NCBI GenBank assembly: GCA_026995935.1
Contig: JALWNK010000035.1
Span: forward strand, 1 to 46,338
DNA from: Deltaproteobacteria bacterium
GTDB lineage: Bacteria; Desulfobacterota; Dissulfuribacteria; Dissulfuribacterales; QOAL01
DNA length: 46,338 nucleotides
Reading direction: 5' to 3'
Shown: in pieces, positions 1 to 7,774 of the stretch
Layout: every line of letters starts with the position of its first letter
How positions within the stretch are numbered: position 1 is the stretch's first letter
Program-made: the position numbers and the translations under genes
The notes under the pieces: model-generated
Told to the model about the DNA's origin: nothing
Databases searched by the model: none
Seen by the model: the letters and a program-made list of their open reading frames with translations, nothing else

Positions 1-48
1 CTCGAATCTCATAAGTTTGATCTCCTCCATTATATGTGCCCGGCTCAT
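1..48 (-). CDS. 5' end of a probable IS transposase (ISNCY-like), partial
   Basis: Only the first 16 codons lie in the window. The reading frame begins at an ATG at 46-48 on the minus strand, preceded by a strong ribosome binding site (AGGAGGT, 53-59) and runs off the left edge. The N-terminus MSRAHIMEEIKLM resembles the start of ISNCY-family transposases, which open with a short charged helix before a helix-turn-helix. The position next to a decapitated coaE gene supports a mobile element. The outer end of the element should lie within about 60-130; GGACAA occurs twice there (80-85 and 104-109), which may belong to the terminal sequence. Family assignment from 16 residues is weak. Confidence 0.45.
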   Translation of the reverse strand, partial: MSRAHIMEEIKLMRFE

Positions 49-117
49 ATGGATACCTCCTAAACTCCCATATAAATCCGGACAAGTTATGTGTTAAAAT
101 GGAGGACAATTTATTTG

Positions 118-249
118 CTCGTAACACCCGTAGAGACAAAGGTTGAAATATCCGACTTTGTAATTGATAATTCCAGGGGACTTAAGGAGATACGGAAACA
201 GGTACAACAGGTATTTGAGGAACTCAAAGAAGGCGAAACCAAAGCATGA
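118..249 (+). pseudogene. coaE: C-terminal remnant of dephospho-CoA kinase, truncated by IS
   Basis: The frame closing at TGA 247-249 encodes about 40 residues containing SDFVIDNSRGLKEIRKQV, which matches the conserved C-terminal end of dephospho-CoA kinase (CoaE), usually written as an ADYVIDNSGS-like stretch followed by an ETRRQV-like helix. The P-loop and nearly all of the enzyme are missing. Upstream of about position 115 the frame turns into non-CoaE sequence and meets a stop at 73-75, just where the divergent transposase promoter region begins. The TGA overlaps the ATG of the following channel gene (ATGA), so the two were once translationally coupled. CoaE is essential in most bacteria, so an intact copy must exist elsewhere or the rest lies beyond the IS. 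Confidence 0.6.
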
Positions 250-1508
250 AACATGGAAACATTTTTGAAGAAAAGGTCCAGAAGATATTGGGCCTTATTT
301 TCAATTCACACCTTAAAGATAGCCCTGTGCTTTACTGGTTGGCCATTTCCACCATAATTCTGGTCTCCTGCCTTGTAAGCTACCTTGTGGTACGCTATCT
401 GATTATTCGTCTCATTCACGCTGCCCTAAAGCGTACCAGGAACAAGTGGGACGATGTCCTTATAAAAAATAAGGTCTTTGTGCCCCTTGCCCTCCTTGTT
501 CCTGCCATAGTCTTCAACTACCTTGGAAGGTCGATTCCCGGCTTTCCAGACCTTCTTCTAAGGCTCGTCTACCCATTTGTGCTCATTGATATGGCCTTCA
601 TCTTTGACAGGAGCCTTTCTGCCGCCCTTGAGATATACAACATGTATCCCATGTCCCACAGGTGGCCCATAAAGGGGTATATCCAGATAATAAAGCTCTT
701 TCTCTACCTTGCAGTCACAATAATCATTGTCTGCTATCTCCTTGGCCAGTCGCCCTGGGCACTTCTAAGCGGCCTTGGGGCCATGACTGCCCTTCTGCTC
801 CTGATCTTCAAGGACACCATCCTCTCATTTGTTGCGGGAATACAGATAGTTGCCAACGACCTCATCAGGGTGGGCGACTGGATAGAGGTCCCGCAGTTCA
901 ATGCAGATGGAGACGTAATAGAGATCGCCCTATACACCGTAAAGGTCCAGAACTGGGACAAGACCATCACGGTGATTCCCACCTACAAGCTCATCTCCGG
1001 AAGCTTCAAGAACTGGCGGGGCATGAGGCTTGCCAGGGCAAGGAGGATAAAGCGGGCCATTCTCATCGACCAGACAAGCGTAAGATTTTGCGACAGCGAG
1101 ATGATTGAAAGGTTTAAGAAGATTCAAATACTTCGTGAATACGTGGAGCAAAAGGAGGAAGAACTTAAAAGGTACAACCAGGAGCACAACATAGACGAAA
1201 ACGTGCTGGTTAACGGAAGGCGCATGACCAACCTTGGAACCTTCAGGGCATACCTTACCAGATACTTAAAGAACAACCCTAAACTAAGAAAGGACATGAC
1301 CCTCATGGTAAGGCAGCTAGCCCCAACACCCGAGGGCATCCCCCTTGAAATCTATGCCTTTTCAAACGACATAAACTGGGTGAACTACGAATCCATACAG
1401 GCAGACATCTTTGACCACGTGCTTGCTTGCGTGCCCGAATTCCATTTAAGGATATTCCAGCGCCCGTCTGGCCATGACATCAAAGACCTCGCCCCAACTA
1501 TAAGCTGA
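246..1508 (+). CDS. MscS-family mechanosensitive channel (YbdG-like)
   Basis: A 420-residue inner-membrane protein predicted to open under membrane tension and release small solutes. Hydrophobic segments lie near residues 28-56, 77-93, 102-120, 148-166 and 170-203. The last is the pore-lining helix and leads into the MscS beta domain, with RVGDWIEVPQ at 208-217 and a VQNWDKT/IPTYKLI stretch at 234-250. The extra N-terminal helices and the charged cytoplasmic segment after residue 260 are typical of the YbdG/MscM branch rather than short MscS. The ATG overlaps the stop of the coaE remnant, so expression now probably depends on a promoter from the inserted element or readthrough from outside it. 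It converges on adk with only 13 bases between the stops. Confidence 0.85.
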   Translation: MKHGNIFEEKVQKILGLIFNSHLKDSPVLYWLAISTIILVSCLVSYLVVRYLIIRLIHAALKRTRNKWDDVLIKNKVFVPLALLVPAIVFNYLGRSIPGFPDLLLRLVYPFVLIDMAFIFDRSLSAALEIYNMYPMSHRWPIKGYIQIIKLFLYLAVTIIIVCYLLGQSPWALLSGLGAMTALLLLIFKDTILSFVAGIQIVANDLIRVGDWIEVPQFNADGDVIEIALYTVKVQNWDKTITVIPTYKLISGSFKNWRGMRLARARRIKRAILIDQTSVRFCDSEMIERFKKIQILREYVEQKEEELKRYNQEHNIDENVLVNGRRMTNLGTFRAYLTRYLKNNPKLRKDMTLMVRQLAPTPEGIPLEIYAFSNDINWVNYESIQADIFDHVLACVPEFHLRIFQRPSGHDIKDLAPTIS

Positions 1509-1521
1509 TTGGCGGCAATAC

Positions 1522-2214
1522 CTAGCCAAAGGGCTTTGTTGGCCCCCTTTCCTGCTCGTTCCAGTTTAGGCCCTCGAGGGCCTTTTCAATTAAAGAGGTC
1601 ACCTCATCCAAAGATCTTGCGCCATCAATCCTTACAAGAAGCCCCTTCTTCTCGTAGTAGTCAATTAGAGGGGCCGTCTCCTTTGTGTAAACCTCAAGCC
1701 TTTTTCGAATGGTCTCTGACTCATCATCGCCTCTTCGCACAAGGTGAGCGCCGCACCTGTCGCAGGTTTCGTTGTTCCTTGGAGGGCTTGTAATCATGTT
1801 ATAGACTGCACCACAACTTGGGCAGACCCTTCTTGCGCTAAGCCTTTTTACGATCTCGTCATCTGGAACATCAAGAAAGACGACTGCATGAAGGAGCCAC
1901 TTCTTTGATTCCAGAATCCTATCAAGGCCCTTTGCCTGGGCAACGGTTCTTGGAAAGCCGTCAAGAATAAACCCCTGCCCCACCCTTTCAAGCTCTTCAC
2001 CAATAATTTCGAGCACCATCTCATCAGGGACAAGCTCACCCTTTTCCATGTATCCAGCCACCTCTTTTCCAAGCCTCGTGCCCTTTTCCACCTCTTTTCT
2101 AAGGATGTCTCCAGGGGTGATCCTTTTAAGTCCAAGTTTTTCCGAAATCCTCTGTGCCTGTGTTCCCTTTCCTGCCCCTGGTGGCCCAAGAAAGACCAGA
2201 TTCAAGGTCTTCAT
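1522..2214 (-). CDS. adk: Adenylate kinase with zinc-type LID
   Basis: A 230-residue cytoplasmic enzyme interconverting ATP+AMP and 2 ADP. The P-loop GPPGAGKGT is at residues 10-18, the AMP-binding DGFPRT at 85-90, and the long-form LID carries four cysteines (C131, C134, C151, C154) that should bind structural zinc, as in Gram-positive and many thermophile enzymes. The usual STGD after the NMP helix reads TPGD here, a small deviation. The C-terminus has an extra Trp/Asn/Gln-rich tail of about 15 residues. The ATG at 2212-2214 follows a purine-rich stretch. The gene stands alone, convergent with the MscS-type channel and divergent from the B12-riboswitch operon. Confidence 0.95.
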   Translation of the reverse strand: MKTLNLVFLGPPGAGKGTQAQRISEKLGLKRITPGDILRKEVEKGTRLGKEVAGYMEKGELVPDEMVLEIIGEELERVGQGFILDGFPRTVAQAKGLDRILESKKWLLHAVVFLDVPDDEIVKRLSARRVCPSCGAVYNMITSPPRNNETCDRCGAHLVRRGDDESETIRKRLEVYTKETAPLIDYYEKKGLLVRIDGARSLDEVTSLIEKALEGLNWNEQERGPTKPFG

Positions 2215-2284
2215 TTTCCGTCTCCTCTTAAATAGATTTCTCAGGGTAGAAAAACAGGGCTGCTTGCTTCAGGCCCTCTGAATT

Positions 2285-2313
2285 TAGGTAGGTATCATAA
2301 TGGGCGTTGTCAA
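2285..2313 (-). promoter_or_regulatory. Candidate sigma70-type promoter for adk
   Basis: On the minus strand a perfect TTGACA (2308-2313) lies 17 bases from a weak TACCTA (2285-2290), about 70 bases upstream of the adk start. The -35 box is convincing and the -10 box is poor, so this is only a candidate. Confidence 0.3.
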
Positions 2314-2410
2314 ATTCCCCCTTGGAGTGTGCCAGATGGTCGCTTACCTTCATTGGCCTTGACAACAACAGGATGTGCCAGTAATCATTTAGCATATAAC
2401 AATATATTGT

Positions 2411-2560
2411 GCCTCAGGTGAACGGGAAGTCCGGTGAGAGTCCGGCGCTGGCCCGCAACCGTAAGCAGGGACGAAAGCTGGAACATGCCACTGTAAACCT
2501 TCAAATTTACGGGAAGGCCCAGCAAGTAGGTTGATCTGCAAGCCGGGAGACCGGCCTGAG
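2411..2560 (+). ncRNA. Cobalamin (B12) riboswitch aptamer
   Basis: The order of conserved blocks fits the AdoCbl/cobalamin family: AGGTGAACGGGAAG near 2416, GAGAGTCCGGCGCTGGCCCG at 2436-2455, GCAACCGTAAGC about 2455-2466, GCCACTG at 2487-2493, GGGAAGG at 2511-2517, and the B12 box AAGCCGGGAGACC at 2540-2552. It lies 105 bases upstream of a pterin-binding methyltransferase-like gene. Families of this kind act on or with corrinoids, so B12 control of that gene makes sense. Confidence 0.95.
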
Positions 2561-2569
2561 GGAGAGCGT

Positions 2570-2596
2570 ATCCGGCTTCGTGGCTTAAAGCCGGAT
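2570..2596 (+). promoter_or_regulatory. Riboswitch expression-platform hairpin
   Basis: ATCCGGCTT (2570-2578) and AAGCCGGAT (2588-2596) form a perfect 9-bp stem with a 9-base loop, directly after the aptamer. The left arm is also complementary to AAGCCGG inside the B12 box (2540-2546), so it could pair with either partner. No T-run follows, which points to control of translation or of folding rather than simple Rho-independent termination. A 12-base palindrome CTTGGCGCCAAG (2640-2651) sits just before the AAAAGGAGG ribosome binding site. Confidence 0.55.
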
Positions 2597-2664
2597 GCAG
2601 GAAGACACCCATTTCCGCACTCTCCCCTTCCCCTTGCCTCTTGGCGCCAAGAAAAGGAGGTTCC

Positions 2665-3486
2665 ATGAAGATCATAGGCCAAAACATCAACATCTTTGAC
2701 CCAAGGGTTTACAAGGCCGTAAACAGAAAGGATGCGGCTTTCATTCGTTTTATTACAAAAGAGCTCATTAAAAACGGAGCAGACGGCCTTGAAATCAACC
2801 TTGGCGGCTGGAGGGCCTCTGACCAGGTGATGCCCTGGATGGTCAAAAAGGTAAGAAAAGAGACGGACTGCCCTCTTTTCCTTAGCCCCATACCCGCCTC
2901 CCTCAAGGAGGCAGTGGAGGCAGACCAAACAGGAAGGATATTCATCAACTGTGTCACTGCGGATAAAGATAGGCTTAAAAGCATGCTGAACGCTGCTCTT
3001 TGTCTTAAAACCAGCCTGGTGGTTCTTCTTACAAGGAAGGGGTGTTGCCCCTCAGGCCTTGATGAGATGCTTCTTCTTGCAGAAGAGGTGATTGAGACAG
3101 CTGAAAGGGCAAACTTTCCCCTTGAAAGACTCGTTTTGGACCCTGTCCTTCGCCCAAGGCTCACCACTGACGCCTCAGGATCCTTGGTGAACAGGCCGGA
3201 TGCCACCTTTTTTGCAGAGGCCATAGTGCTTATGAAGATGCTTAGGACTGAAAGGCCAATAAAGACTGCAGCTGGCATAAACAACCTGACAGTGGGCATG
3301 GACAGAAGGAAAAGGGAAAATTTTGAGCCTGCTGCAATAAGGCTGCTTCAGGGGGCAGGCCTTGACTATCTGATTATGGACTGCTCAAATAGGCAACTTC
3401 TAGAGCGAATAAGGAATGAAGGAGACTACCGTTGTCTTTCGCTTGTAAAATCAGACATGGCAAACAGGCTTGATGTTACCCTTTAG
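2665..3486 (+). CDS. Pterin-binding (DHPS-fold) methyltransferase-like protein
   Basis: A 273-residue cytoplasmic protein of the dihydropteroate-synthase/methyltetrahydrofolate methyltransferase fold. The N-terminus MKIIGQNIN, the GADGLEINLGG strand end at 37-47 and the DPVLRPRL region near 160 are typical of the pterin-binding TIM barrel. It lacks folate-synthesis neighbours and sits under a cobalamin riboswitch. A role as a CH3-H4folate:corrinoid methyltransferase (AcsE or MetH-domain type) is therefore more likely than dihydropteroate synthesis. The start at 2665 is chosen because AAAAGGAGG lies 5 bases upstream; an in-frame alternative at 2641 lacks a ribosome binding site and would extend into the palindrome. 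The exact partner corrinoid protein is not in the window. Confidence 0.75.
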   Translation: MKIIGQNINIFDPRVYKAVNRKDAAFIRFITKELIKNGADGLEINLGGWRASDQVMPWMVKKVRKETDCPLFLSPIPASLKEAVEADQTGRIFINCVTADKDRLKSMLNAALCLKTSLVVLLTRKGCCPSGLDEMLLLAEEVIETAERANFPLERLVLDPVLRPRLTTDASGSLVNRPDATFFAEAIVLMKMLRTERPIKTAAGINNLTVGMDRRKRENFEPAAIRLLQGAGLDYLIMDCSNRQLLERIRNEGDYRCLSLVKSDMANRLDVTL

Positions 3487-3502
3487 CCCATAATTTGGAA
3501 AA

Positions 3503-4957
3503 TTGAACAGGGACATACTCGTTACATTCTGCCTCTATTTCGTTGGCCTATTTAGCATCGGCCTTGTTGCGTGGGCAAGGACCAGGAACATCTCCGACTA
3601 CATACTCGGAGGCAGAAGGCTTGGAAGCGTTGTCTCGGCCTTGAGCGCCGGGGCCTCTGACATGAGCGGCTGGCTCCTTCTTGGTCTTCCGGGTCTTGTC
3701 TATACAAGCGGCCTCCAGGGGCTTTGGCTTGCCGCAGGCCTTCTCCTTGGCACCTACCTGAACTGGACCCTTGTTGCCAAAAGGCTCAGGGTGTTTAGCG
3801 AGGTCTTTGACAATTCCATCACCCTTCCGGAGTACCTTGAAAACCGCTTTTCAGACGAAACAGGCATATTGAGAAGCCTTTCCGCCCTGATGATACTCTT
3901 TTTCTTCACTATCTACACAAGCTCTGGCCTTGTTGCCGGGGGAAAGCTGTTTAATTCCGTCTTTTCCGTTCCCTACCAGACGGCCATGCTCCTTGGGGCC
4001 CTCTCCGTACTGATCTACACCTTCATGGGGGGATTTCTGGCCGTGTCCTGGACCGACGCCTTCCAGGCAACCCTCATGCTTCTTGCCCTCCTGATAGTGC
4101 CCTTCATGGCCTTCATGGAAATGGAGCCTCATCAGCTTGGTAGCGCCACCCACGAACTCCTTGGCACCCTCATGCCGGATGGCGACGGGCTCGCCTCCCT
4201 TACTGCCACCATCTCCCTGTGCGCTTGGGGCCTTGGCTACTTTGGCCAGCCACACATACTTGCAAGGTTCATGGCCATCGACTCTCCAGAAAACATTCCC
4301 AGGGCCAGGGCAATAGGCACATCCTGGGCAGGCGCGGCCATGGCTGGGGCAATCCTTGCTGGCATTGCAGGAAGCCTTTACATGGGAGTTGGGCTCAAGG
4401 ATGCGGAAAAGGTCTTCATATTTCTTGTTCAAAGGCTCATGCATCCTGCAATCTCAGGGGTCTGCCTTGCAGGTATCCTTGCTGCCATAATGTCAACTGC
4501 AGACTCCCAGCTTCTGGTATCTGCCTCTGCCCTTGCAGAGGACTTTTACAGGGCGCGCCTTCGCCCAAATGCTGGCCAGAAAGAGCTCGTATGGGCCGGA
4601 AGGGTCACGGTGCTCCTTGTTTGCGCAGTGGCGGTCTTTTTTGCAAGGGACCCGGAAAGCAAAGTGCTTGAGATGGTCTCCTACGCCTGGGCAGGCTTCG
4701 GAGCATCTTTTGGCCCCACCCTCATCCTCTCGCTTTCATGGAAAGGCATGACAAAGGCCGGAGCAGTGGCAGGAATCCTAACAGGGTGCCTTGCAGTTGT
4801 GATCTGGAAAAATCTTCATGGAGGCATCTTTGATATCTACGAGATGGTTCCAGGGGTGATCTTTTCGACCCTTGCCATAGTGGTTGCAAGCAGGCTCAGC
4901 TCTGGCCCTGGCAGAAGGGAAACAGAGCTTTTTCAAAAATGCCTCTCTAGTCTTTGA
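3503..4957 (+). CDS. putP: Sodium/solute symporter, PutP type
   Basis: A 484-residue polytopic inner-membrane transporter of the SSS family, most like sodium/proline symporters. About 13 hydrophobic helices are seen. DYILGGRRLG (residues 32-41), SAGASDMSGW (48-57) and GLPGLVYTSG follow the PutP N-terminal pattern that contributes to the sodium and substrate sites, and AAIMSTADSQLLVSAS near residue 330 is the family's late signature. The start is TTG at 3503 with only a weak purine tract upstream, 16 bases after the preceding stop, so it may be cotranscribed with the riboswitch-controlled gene. Substrate is inferred; other SSS substrates cannot be excluded. Confidence 0.85.
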   Translation: MNRDILVTFCLYFVGLFSIGLVAWARTRNISDYILGGRRLGSVVSALSAGASDMSGWLLLGLPGLVYTSGLQGLWLAAGLLLGTYLNWTLVAKRLRVFSEVFDNSITLPEYLENRFSDETGILRSLSALMILFFFTIYTSSGLVAGGKLFNSVFSVPYQTAMLLGALSVLIYTFMGGFLAVSWTDAFQATLMLLALLIVPFMAFMEMEPHQLGSATHELLGTLMPDGDGLASLTATISLCAWGLGYFGQPHILARFMAIDSPENIPRARAIGTSWAGAAMAGAILAGIAGSLYMGVGLKDAEKVFIFLVQRLMHPAISGVCLAGILAAIMSTADSQLLVSASALAEDFYRARLRPNAGQKELVWAGRVTVLLVCAVAVFFARDPESKVLEMVSYAWAGFGASFGPTLILSLSWKGMTKAGAVAGILTGCLAVVIWKNLHGGIFDIYEMVPGVIFSTLAIVVASRLSSGPGRRETELFQKCLSSL

Positions 4958-4995
4958 TTAGCCATCTTGACATCATTACGTAAAGTTTGGGTTAG

Positions 4996-5256
4996 ATATT
5001 CTTTTACGGGAGGATTGCCACTTCCATTACAACAACGGGCAACAAGACGGTCATTAGCTTTAACCTCACTGATGGCGGACCTTATGACGAGGATGGCAGC
5101 ATAAACGGGGCCATAAGCAATGAGGGAGGCCCGGGAATTGGTGGGCCTGCCCCAACCACCCTACCCACCATAAGCCAGTGGGGAGCGATAATTCTTACAG
5201 CTCTCATGGGAATTAGTGCGATATTGGCATTTAGAAGAAAAACCTTCAATATTTAA
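4996..5256 (+). pseudogene. C-terminal remnant of an IPTL-CTERM surface protein
   Basis: An open frame of 86 codons with no usable start ends at TAA 5254-5256. It encodes the tail of a secreted repeat protein: a LTDGGPYDEDGSINGAI stretch typical of choice-of-anchor or beta-sandwich domains, a GGPG linker, then LPTISQWGAI followed by a hydrophobic helix and RRK. That three-part end is the IPTL-CTERM sorting signal handled by exosortase H-type enzymes. The frame is closed upstream by TAG at 4993-4995, and the body of the protein is missing. The 436-base gap between putP and livF thus holds only this remnant and an inverted repeat. Confidence 0.7.
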
Positions 5257-5299
5257 GGGTGTTGCTTTTTCTGAAGCTATAATCCTTTTTAGTCAGAAC

Positions 5300-5344
5300 A
5301 TGACAGGAACAGTTTACTTTCTAAAAAAATCAAGTTCCTGCCAT
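5300..5344. repeat. Inverted repeat between gene remnant and livF
   Basis: ATGACAGGAAC (5300-5310) and GTTCCTGCCAT (5334-5344) are an 11-bp inverted pair with one mismatch (wobble in RNA) and a 23-base A/T-rich spacer. It could be a transcription end for the minus-strand liv operon, which stops at 5394, or the scar of a lost element. No clean T-run follows the minus-strand hairpin. Confidence 0.4.
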
Positions 5345-5393
5345 ATACGCTTGTCTCTTGCGGCTGGGTGTGAGGGCACAAATTTACAAAATA

Positions 5394-6095
5394 TTATAGA
5401 TAGAGTTCTTTCATTTGCTTTTCTGAAATATCTAAGGGGTTTAGTTGAAATTTTATGCGCCCAAGCCTCAAACCTATAACAGTATCTGCCAATGGCATTA
5501 CCTGCTCTACCCTATGTTCCACCATTAGAATGGTTACGCCCGCATTTTTAATGGCTACAATCTTTTCCAAAACTTCCTGAACGCCCTTGGGTGCAAGCCC
5601 AAGGGAGGGCTCATCCAACAACAACAACTTTGGCTTATTGGAAAGCGCCCTTGCAAGACCAAGCATTTTCTGCTCACCACCGGAAAGCTGAGAGGCCTTG
5701 TACTTCAATTTATCTTTCAATGCTGGAAACAATGCCAAAATGGATTCTACAGTAGATTTATCTACAGGGTCACCCTTGGCATAAAACGCCATCAAAAGGT
5801 TTTCCTCCACACTCATATTACGAAAAACCACATCTCCTTGAGGGCAGTAGGCAACACCACTGCCTATCACCTTCCATGGAGGCCAGTGAGTCACATCCAT
5901 ACCATGAAATTTTATTTTGCCACTGGTCACATTGGCCAAACCGGTGAGTGCCTTTAAAATTGTTGATTTACCAGCGCCGTTGGGACCTATGAATAAAACG
6001 ATATTGCCACTGGTGACCTTAAAGGAAATCGATTCCAAAACGGGCTTTTTACCATACCCGGCATGAACATCGTTACTCTCCAGTAAGATTCCCAC
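5394..6095 (-). CDS. livF: Branched-chain amino acid ABC transporter ATPase LivF
   Basis: A 233-residue cytoplasmic ATPase of the HAAT transporter family. Walker A GPNGAGKST is at residues 37-45, the signature LSGGEQKML at 137-145, and Walker B LLLLDEPSLGLAP at 157-169, with EHR in the H-loop. The chosen start is a GTG at 6093-6095, about 20 bases after the livG stop; longer frames would run back into livG with residues that do not resemble the family. It is the last gene of the liv operon. Confidence 0.9.
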   Translation of the reverse strand: MGILLESNDVHAGYGKKPVLESISFKVTSGNIVLFIGPNGAGKSTILKALTGLANVTSGKIKFHGMDVTHWPPWKVIGSGVAYCPQGDVVFRNMSVEENLLMAFYAKGDPVDKSTVESILALFPALKDKLKYKASQLSGGEQKMLGLARALSNKPKLLLLDEPSLGLAPKGVQEVLEKIVAIKNAGVTILMVEHRVEQVMPLADTVIGLRLGRIKFQLNPLDISEKQMKELYL

Positions 6096-6115
6096 GTTAT
6101 GTTTACCCGTTTTAT

Positions 6116-6889
6116 TTAGGCCAGCTCCATCTGGCCACCAAGGTATGACCGGAGCACTCCAGGATGTTCTCGCAATTCCTGGAGGTTGCCTTGGTATAGA
6201 ATCTGACCTTGTGCCATGAAAAGGACATAATCGCACATTTGTTCTAAAAAGGAGGTATTATGCTCAATGATAATTATACTGGATCTTTTTCTGACCATTA
6301 TTTTGATTAGATTTATCGCCCTATCCACCATTGAAGAAGACAAACCAGCCAGGGGTTCATCAAGCAACATCAACTTTGCATCAGAAGCTATGCCCAATGC
6401 CAGACTTAGCAGCTTCTGCTGGCCATAAGACAGATCTCTGGCCAACCTGCCTTTTTCACTCTCAAGATTCATCTCCTTTAACAGCTCAAAGGCACGACGC
6501 CTCCATGTGTGTTCCAAAGCCAGCCAATCCCTTATCCTGCATAGGGCACTCATTGGCCTTTCATATGCACGATCCTGAAAAGCCAGCAACAGGTTGTCCA
6601 TTATTGTCATTTGTTCAGCTATCCTAACCCTTTGAAAGGTGCGATATATTCCACTTCGGGCCCTTTTATACGGAGGGTCACTGGTGATATCCCTACCCAA
6701 AAAGTGCACCTTTCCCCTGTCTGGCAAAATAAACCCCGAAATAACATTGAAAAGAGTCGTCTTTCCTGCACCATTTGGCCCCATAAGACCTATGGTTTCA
6801 CCACGCTTCACCTCTATCTGAAGACCCCTTAGAACCTCCGCCCTGCCAAAATTCTTAAAAATTCCAGAGGCAGATAACAATACTTGCAT
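6116..6889 (-). CDS. livG: Branched-chain amino acid ABC transporter ATPase LivG
   Basis: A 257-residue ATPase pairing with LivF beneath the LivHM channel. Walker A GPNGAGKTT is at residues 36-44, signature LSYGQQKLL in the middle, Walker B LMLLDEPLAGLSS, and H-loop EHNTSF. The RTFQRVRIAEQMTIMDN stretch is the typical LivG Q-loop region. It starts one base after the livM stop region, consistent with coupled translation. Confidence 0.92.
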   Translation of the reverse strand: MQVLLSASGIFKNFGRAEVLRGLQIEVKRGETIGLMGPNGAGKTTLFNVISGFILPDRGKVHFLGRDITSDPPYKRARSGIYRTFQRVRIAEQMTIMDNLLLAFQDRAYERPMSALCRIRDWLALEHTWRRRAFELLKEMNLESEKGRLARDLSYGQQKLLSLALGIASDAKLMLLDEPLAGLSSSMVDRAINLIKIMVRKRSSIIIIEHNTSFLEQMCDYVLFMAQGQILYQGNLQELREHPGVLRSYLGGQMELA

Positions 6890-6890
6890 G

Positions 6891-7772
6891 TTACAATCTG
6901 GTATGTTCCCTTATATCAAATGAAAATCCGCCTACTACACCTCCGGGCCGAAACATCAGTATCAGAACCAGAAGCATTCCATAAATAATCTGCCTGACAT
7001 TTGAAGCCACACTGTAGGGAAGCCCCACGAAACGCAGGATCTCTGGCAAACCAATCAGTATCAACGCACCAAACACAGGGCCTGCTGTACTTCCGGAACC
7101 CCCAATTATTACGGCACACAAAATGGCGATGGAATCCATAACGGTAAAGGTTGTAGGGTCAACAAAGCTGACGTATGCGGCATATATGCCACCGGCTGCC
7201 GCAGCCATTACTGCCGAGATCATGAAGGCGGCTATTTTGAATCCCACTGGATTTCGCCCCAGGGCCATCACCAGATCCTCGTCTTCCCTGATGCAGTTGA
7301 GCACCCTGCCAAAAGGAGAACGGGTTAAGACCCACTTTATAAAGGAAAAAAGAAGTGCAAGGGATGAACACACAAGCGCTGCCCTTGCCGTGGTGGACAT
7401 GAACCATGGGGTAGGAATACCCGTGATTCCCAATGTCCCGCCTGTCACGTTTGATACATTATTCATGAAATTAAAGCAAAGTACCTGAAGGGCAAAGGTT
7501 GCAATTACGAAATAATCTCCCCTGAGCCTGAGTGAAGGAAGACCCACCATGAGACCTGCCATACCGGCCAGGACCATCCCTATCAGCCATGCTACAATAA
7601 AGGGATAGTGCATTTGCCCATAAAAAATGGCTACACCATAGGCCCCTATTCCAAAAAGGGCCGAGTGGGCAATGGACATCAAGCCTGTATGGCCAGAAAT
7701 AAGATCGAGAGACTGAGTCAATACTATATATACCCCCCCTAGGACCACGAGGTGGTAAAAATAGGCCTCCAT
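6891..7772 (-). CDS. livM: Branched-chain amino acid ABC permease LivM
   Basis: A 293-residue inner-membrane permease with about eight to nine hydrophobic helices. GHTGLMSIAHSALFGIGAY (residues 27-45) and the late GGSGSTAGPVFGA loop are diagnostic for LivM-type HAAT permeases. The ATG at 7770-7772 follows an AGGAAG ribosome binding site, two bases after the livH stop. The product should form a heterodimer with LivH. Confidence 0.93.
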   Translation of the reverse strand: MEAYFYHLVVLGGVYIVLTQSLDLISGHTGLMSIAHSALFGIGAYGVAIFYGQMHYPFIVAWLIGMVLAGMAGLMVGLPSLRLRGDYFVIATFALQVLCFNFMNNVSNVTGGTLGITGIPTPWFMSTTARAALVCSSLALLFSFIKWVLTRSPFGRVLNCIREDEDLVMALGRNPVGFKIAAFMISAVMAAAAGGIYAAYVSFVDPTTFTVMDSIAILCAVIIGGSGSTAGPVFGALILIGLPEILRFVGLPYSVASNVRQIIYGMLLVLILMFRPGGVVGGFSFDIREHTRL

Positions 7773-7774
7773 AT

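Noticed and set aside
1509-1540. Bidirectional terminator between the MscS-type gene and adk
   Set aside because: TTGGC and GCCAA could pair, but the stem is only 5 bp and has no T-run on either strand.
2389-2928. 179-codon open frame on the minus strand
   Set aside because: It runs antisense through the B12 riboswitch and the start of the pterin-binding gene, and its translation has no family features.
3851-4444. 197-codon open frame on the minus strand
   Set aside because: It is a shadow of the PutP-type symporter gene; the translation is rich in Gly, His and Lys and resembles no protein.
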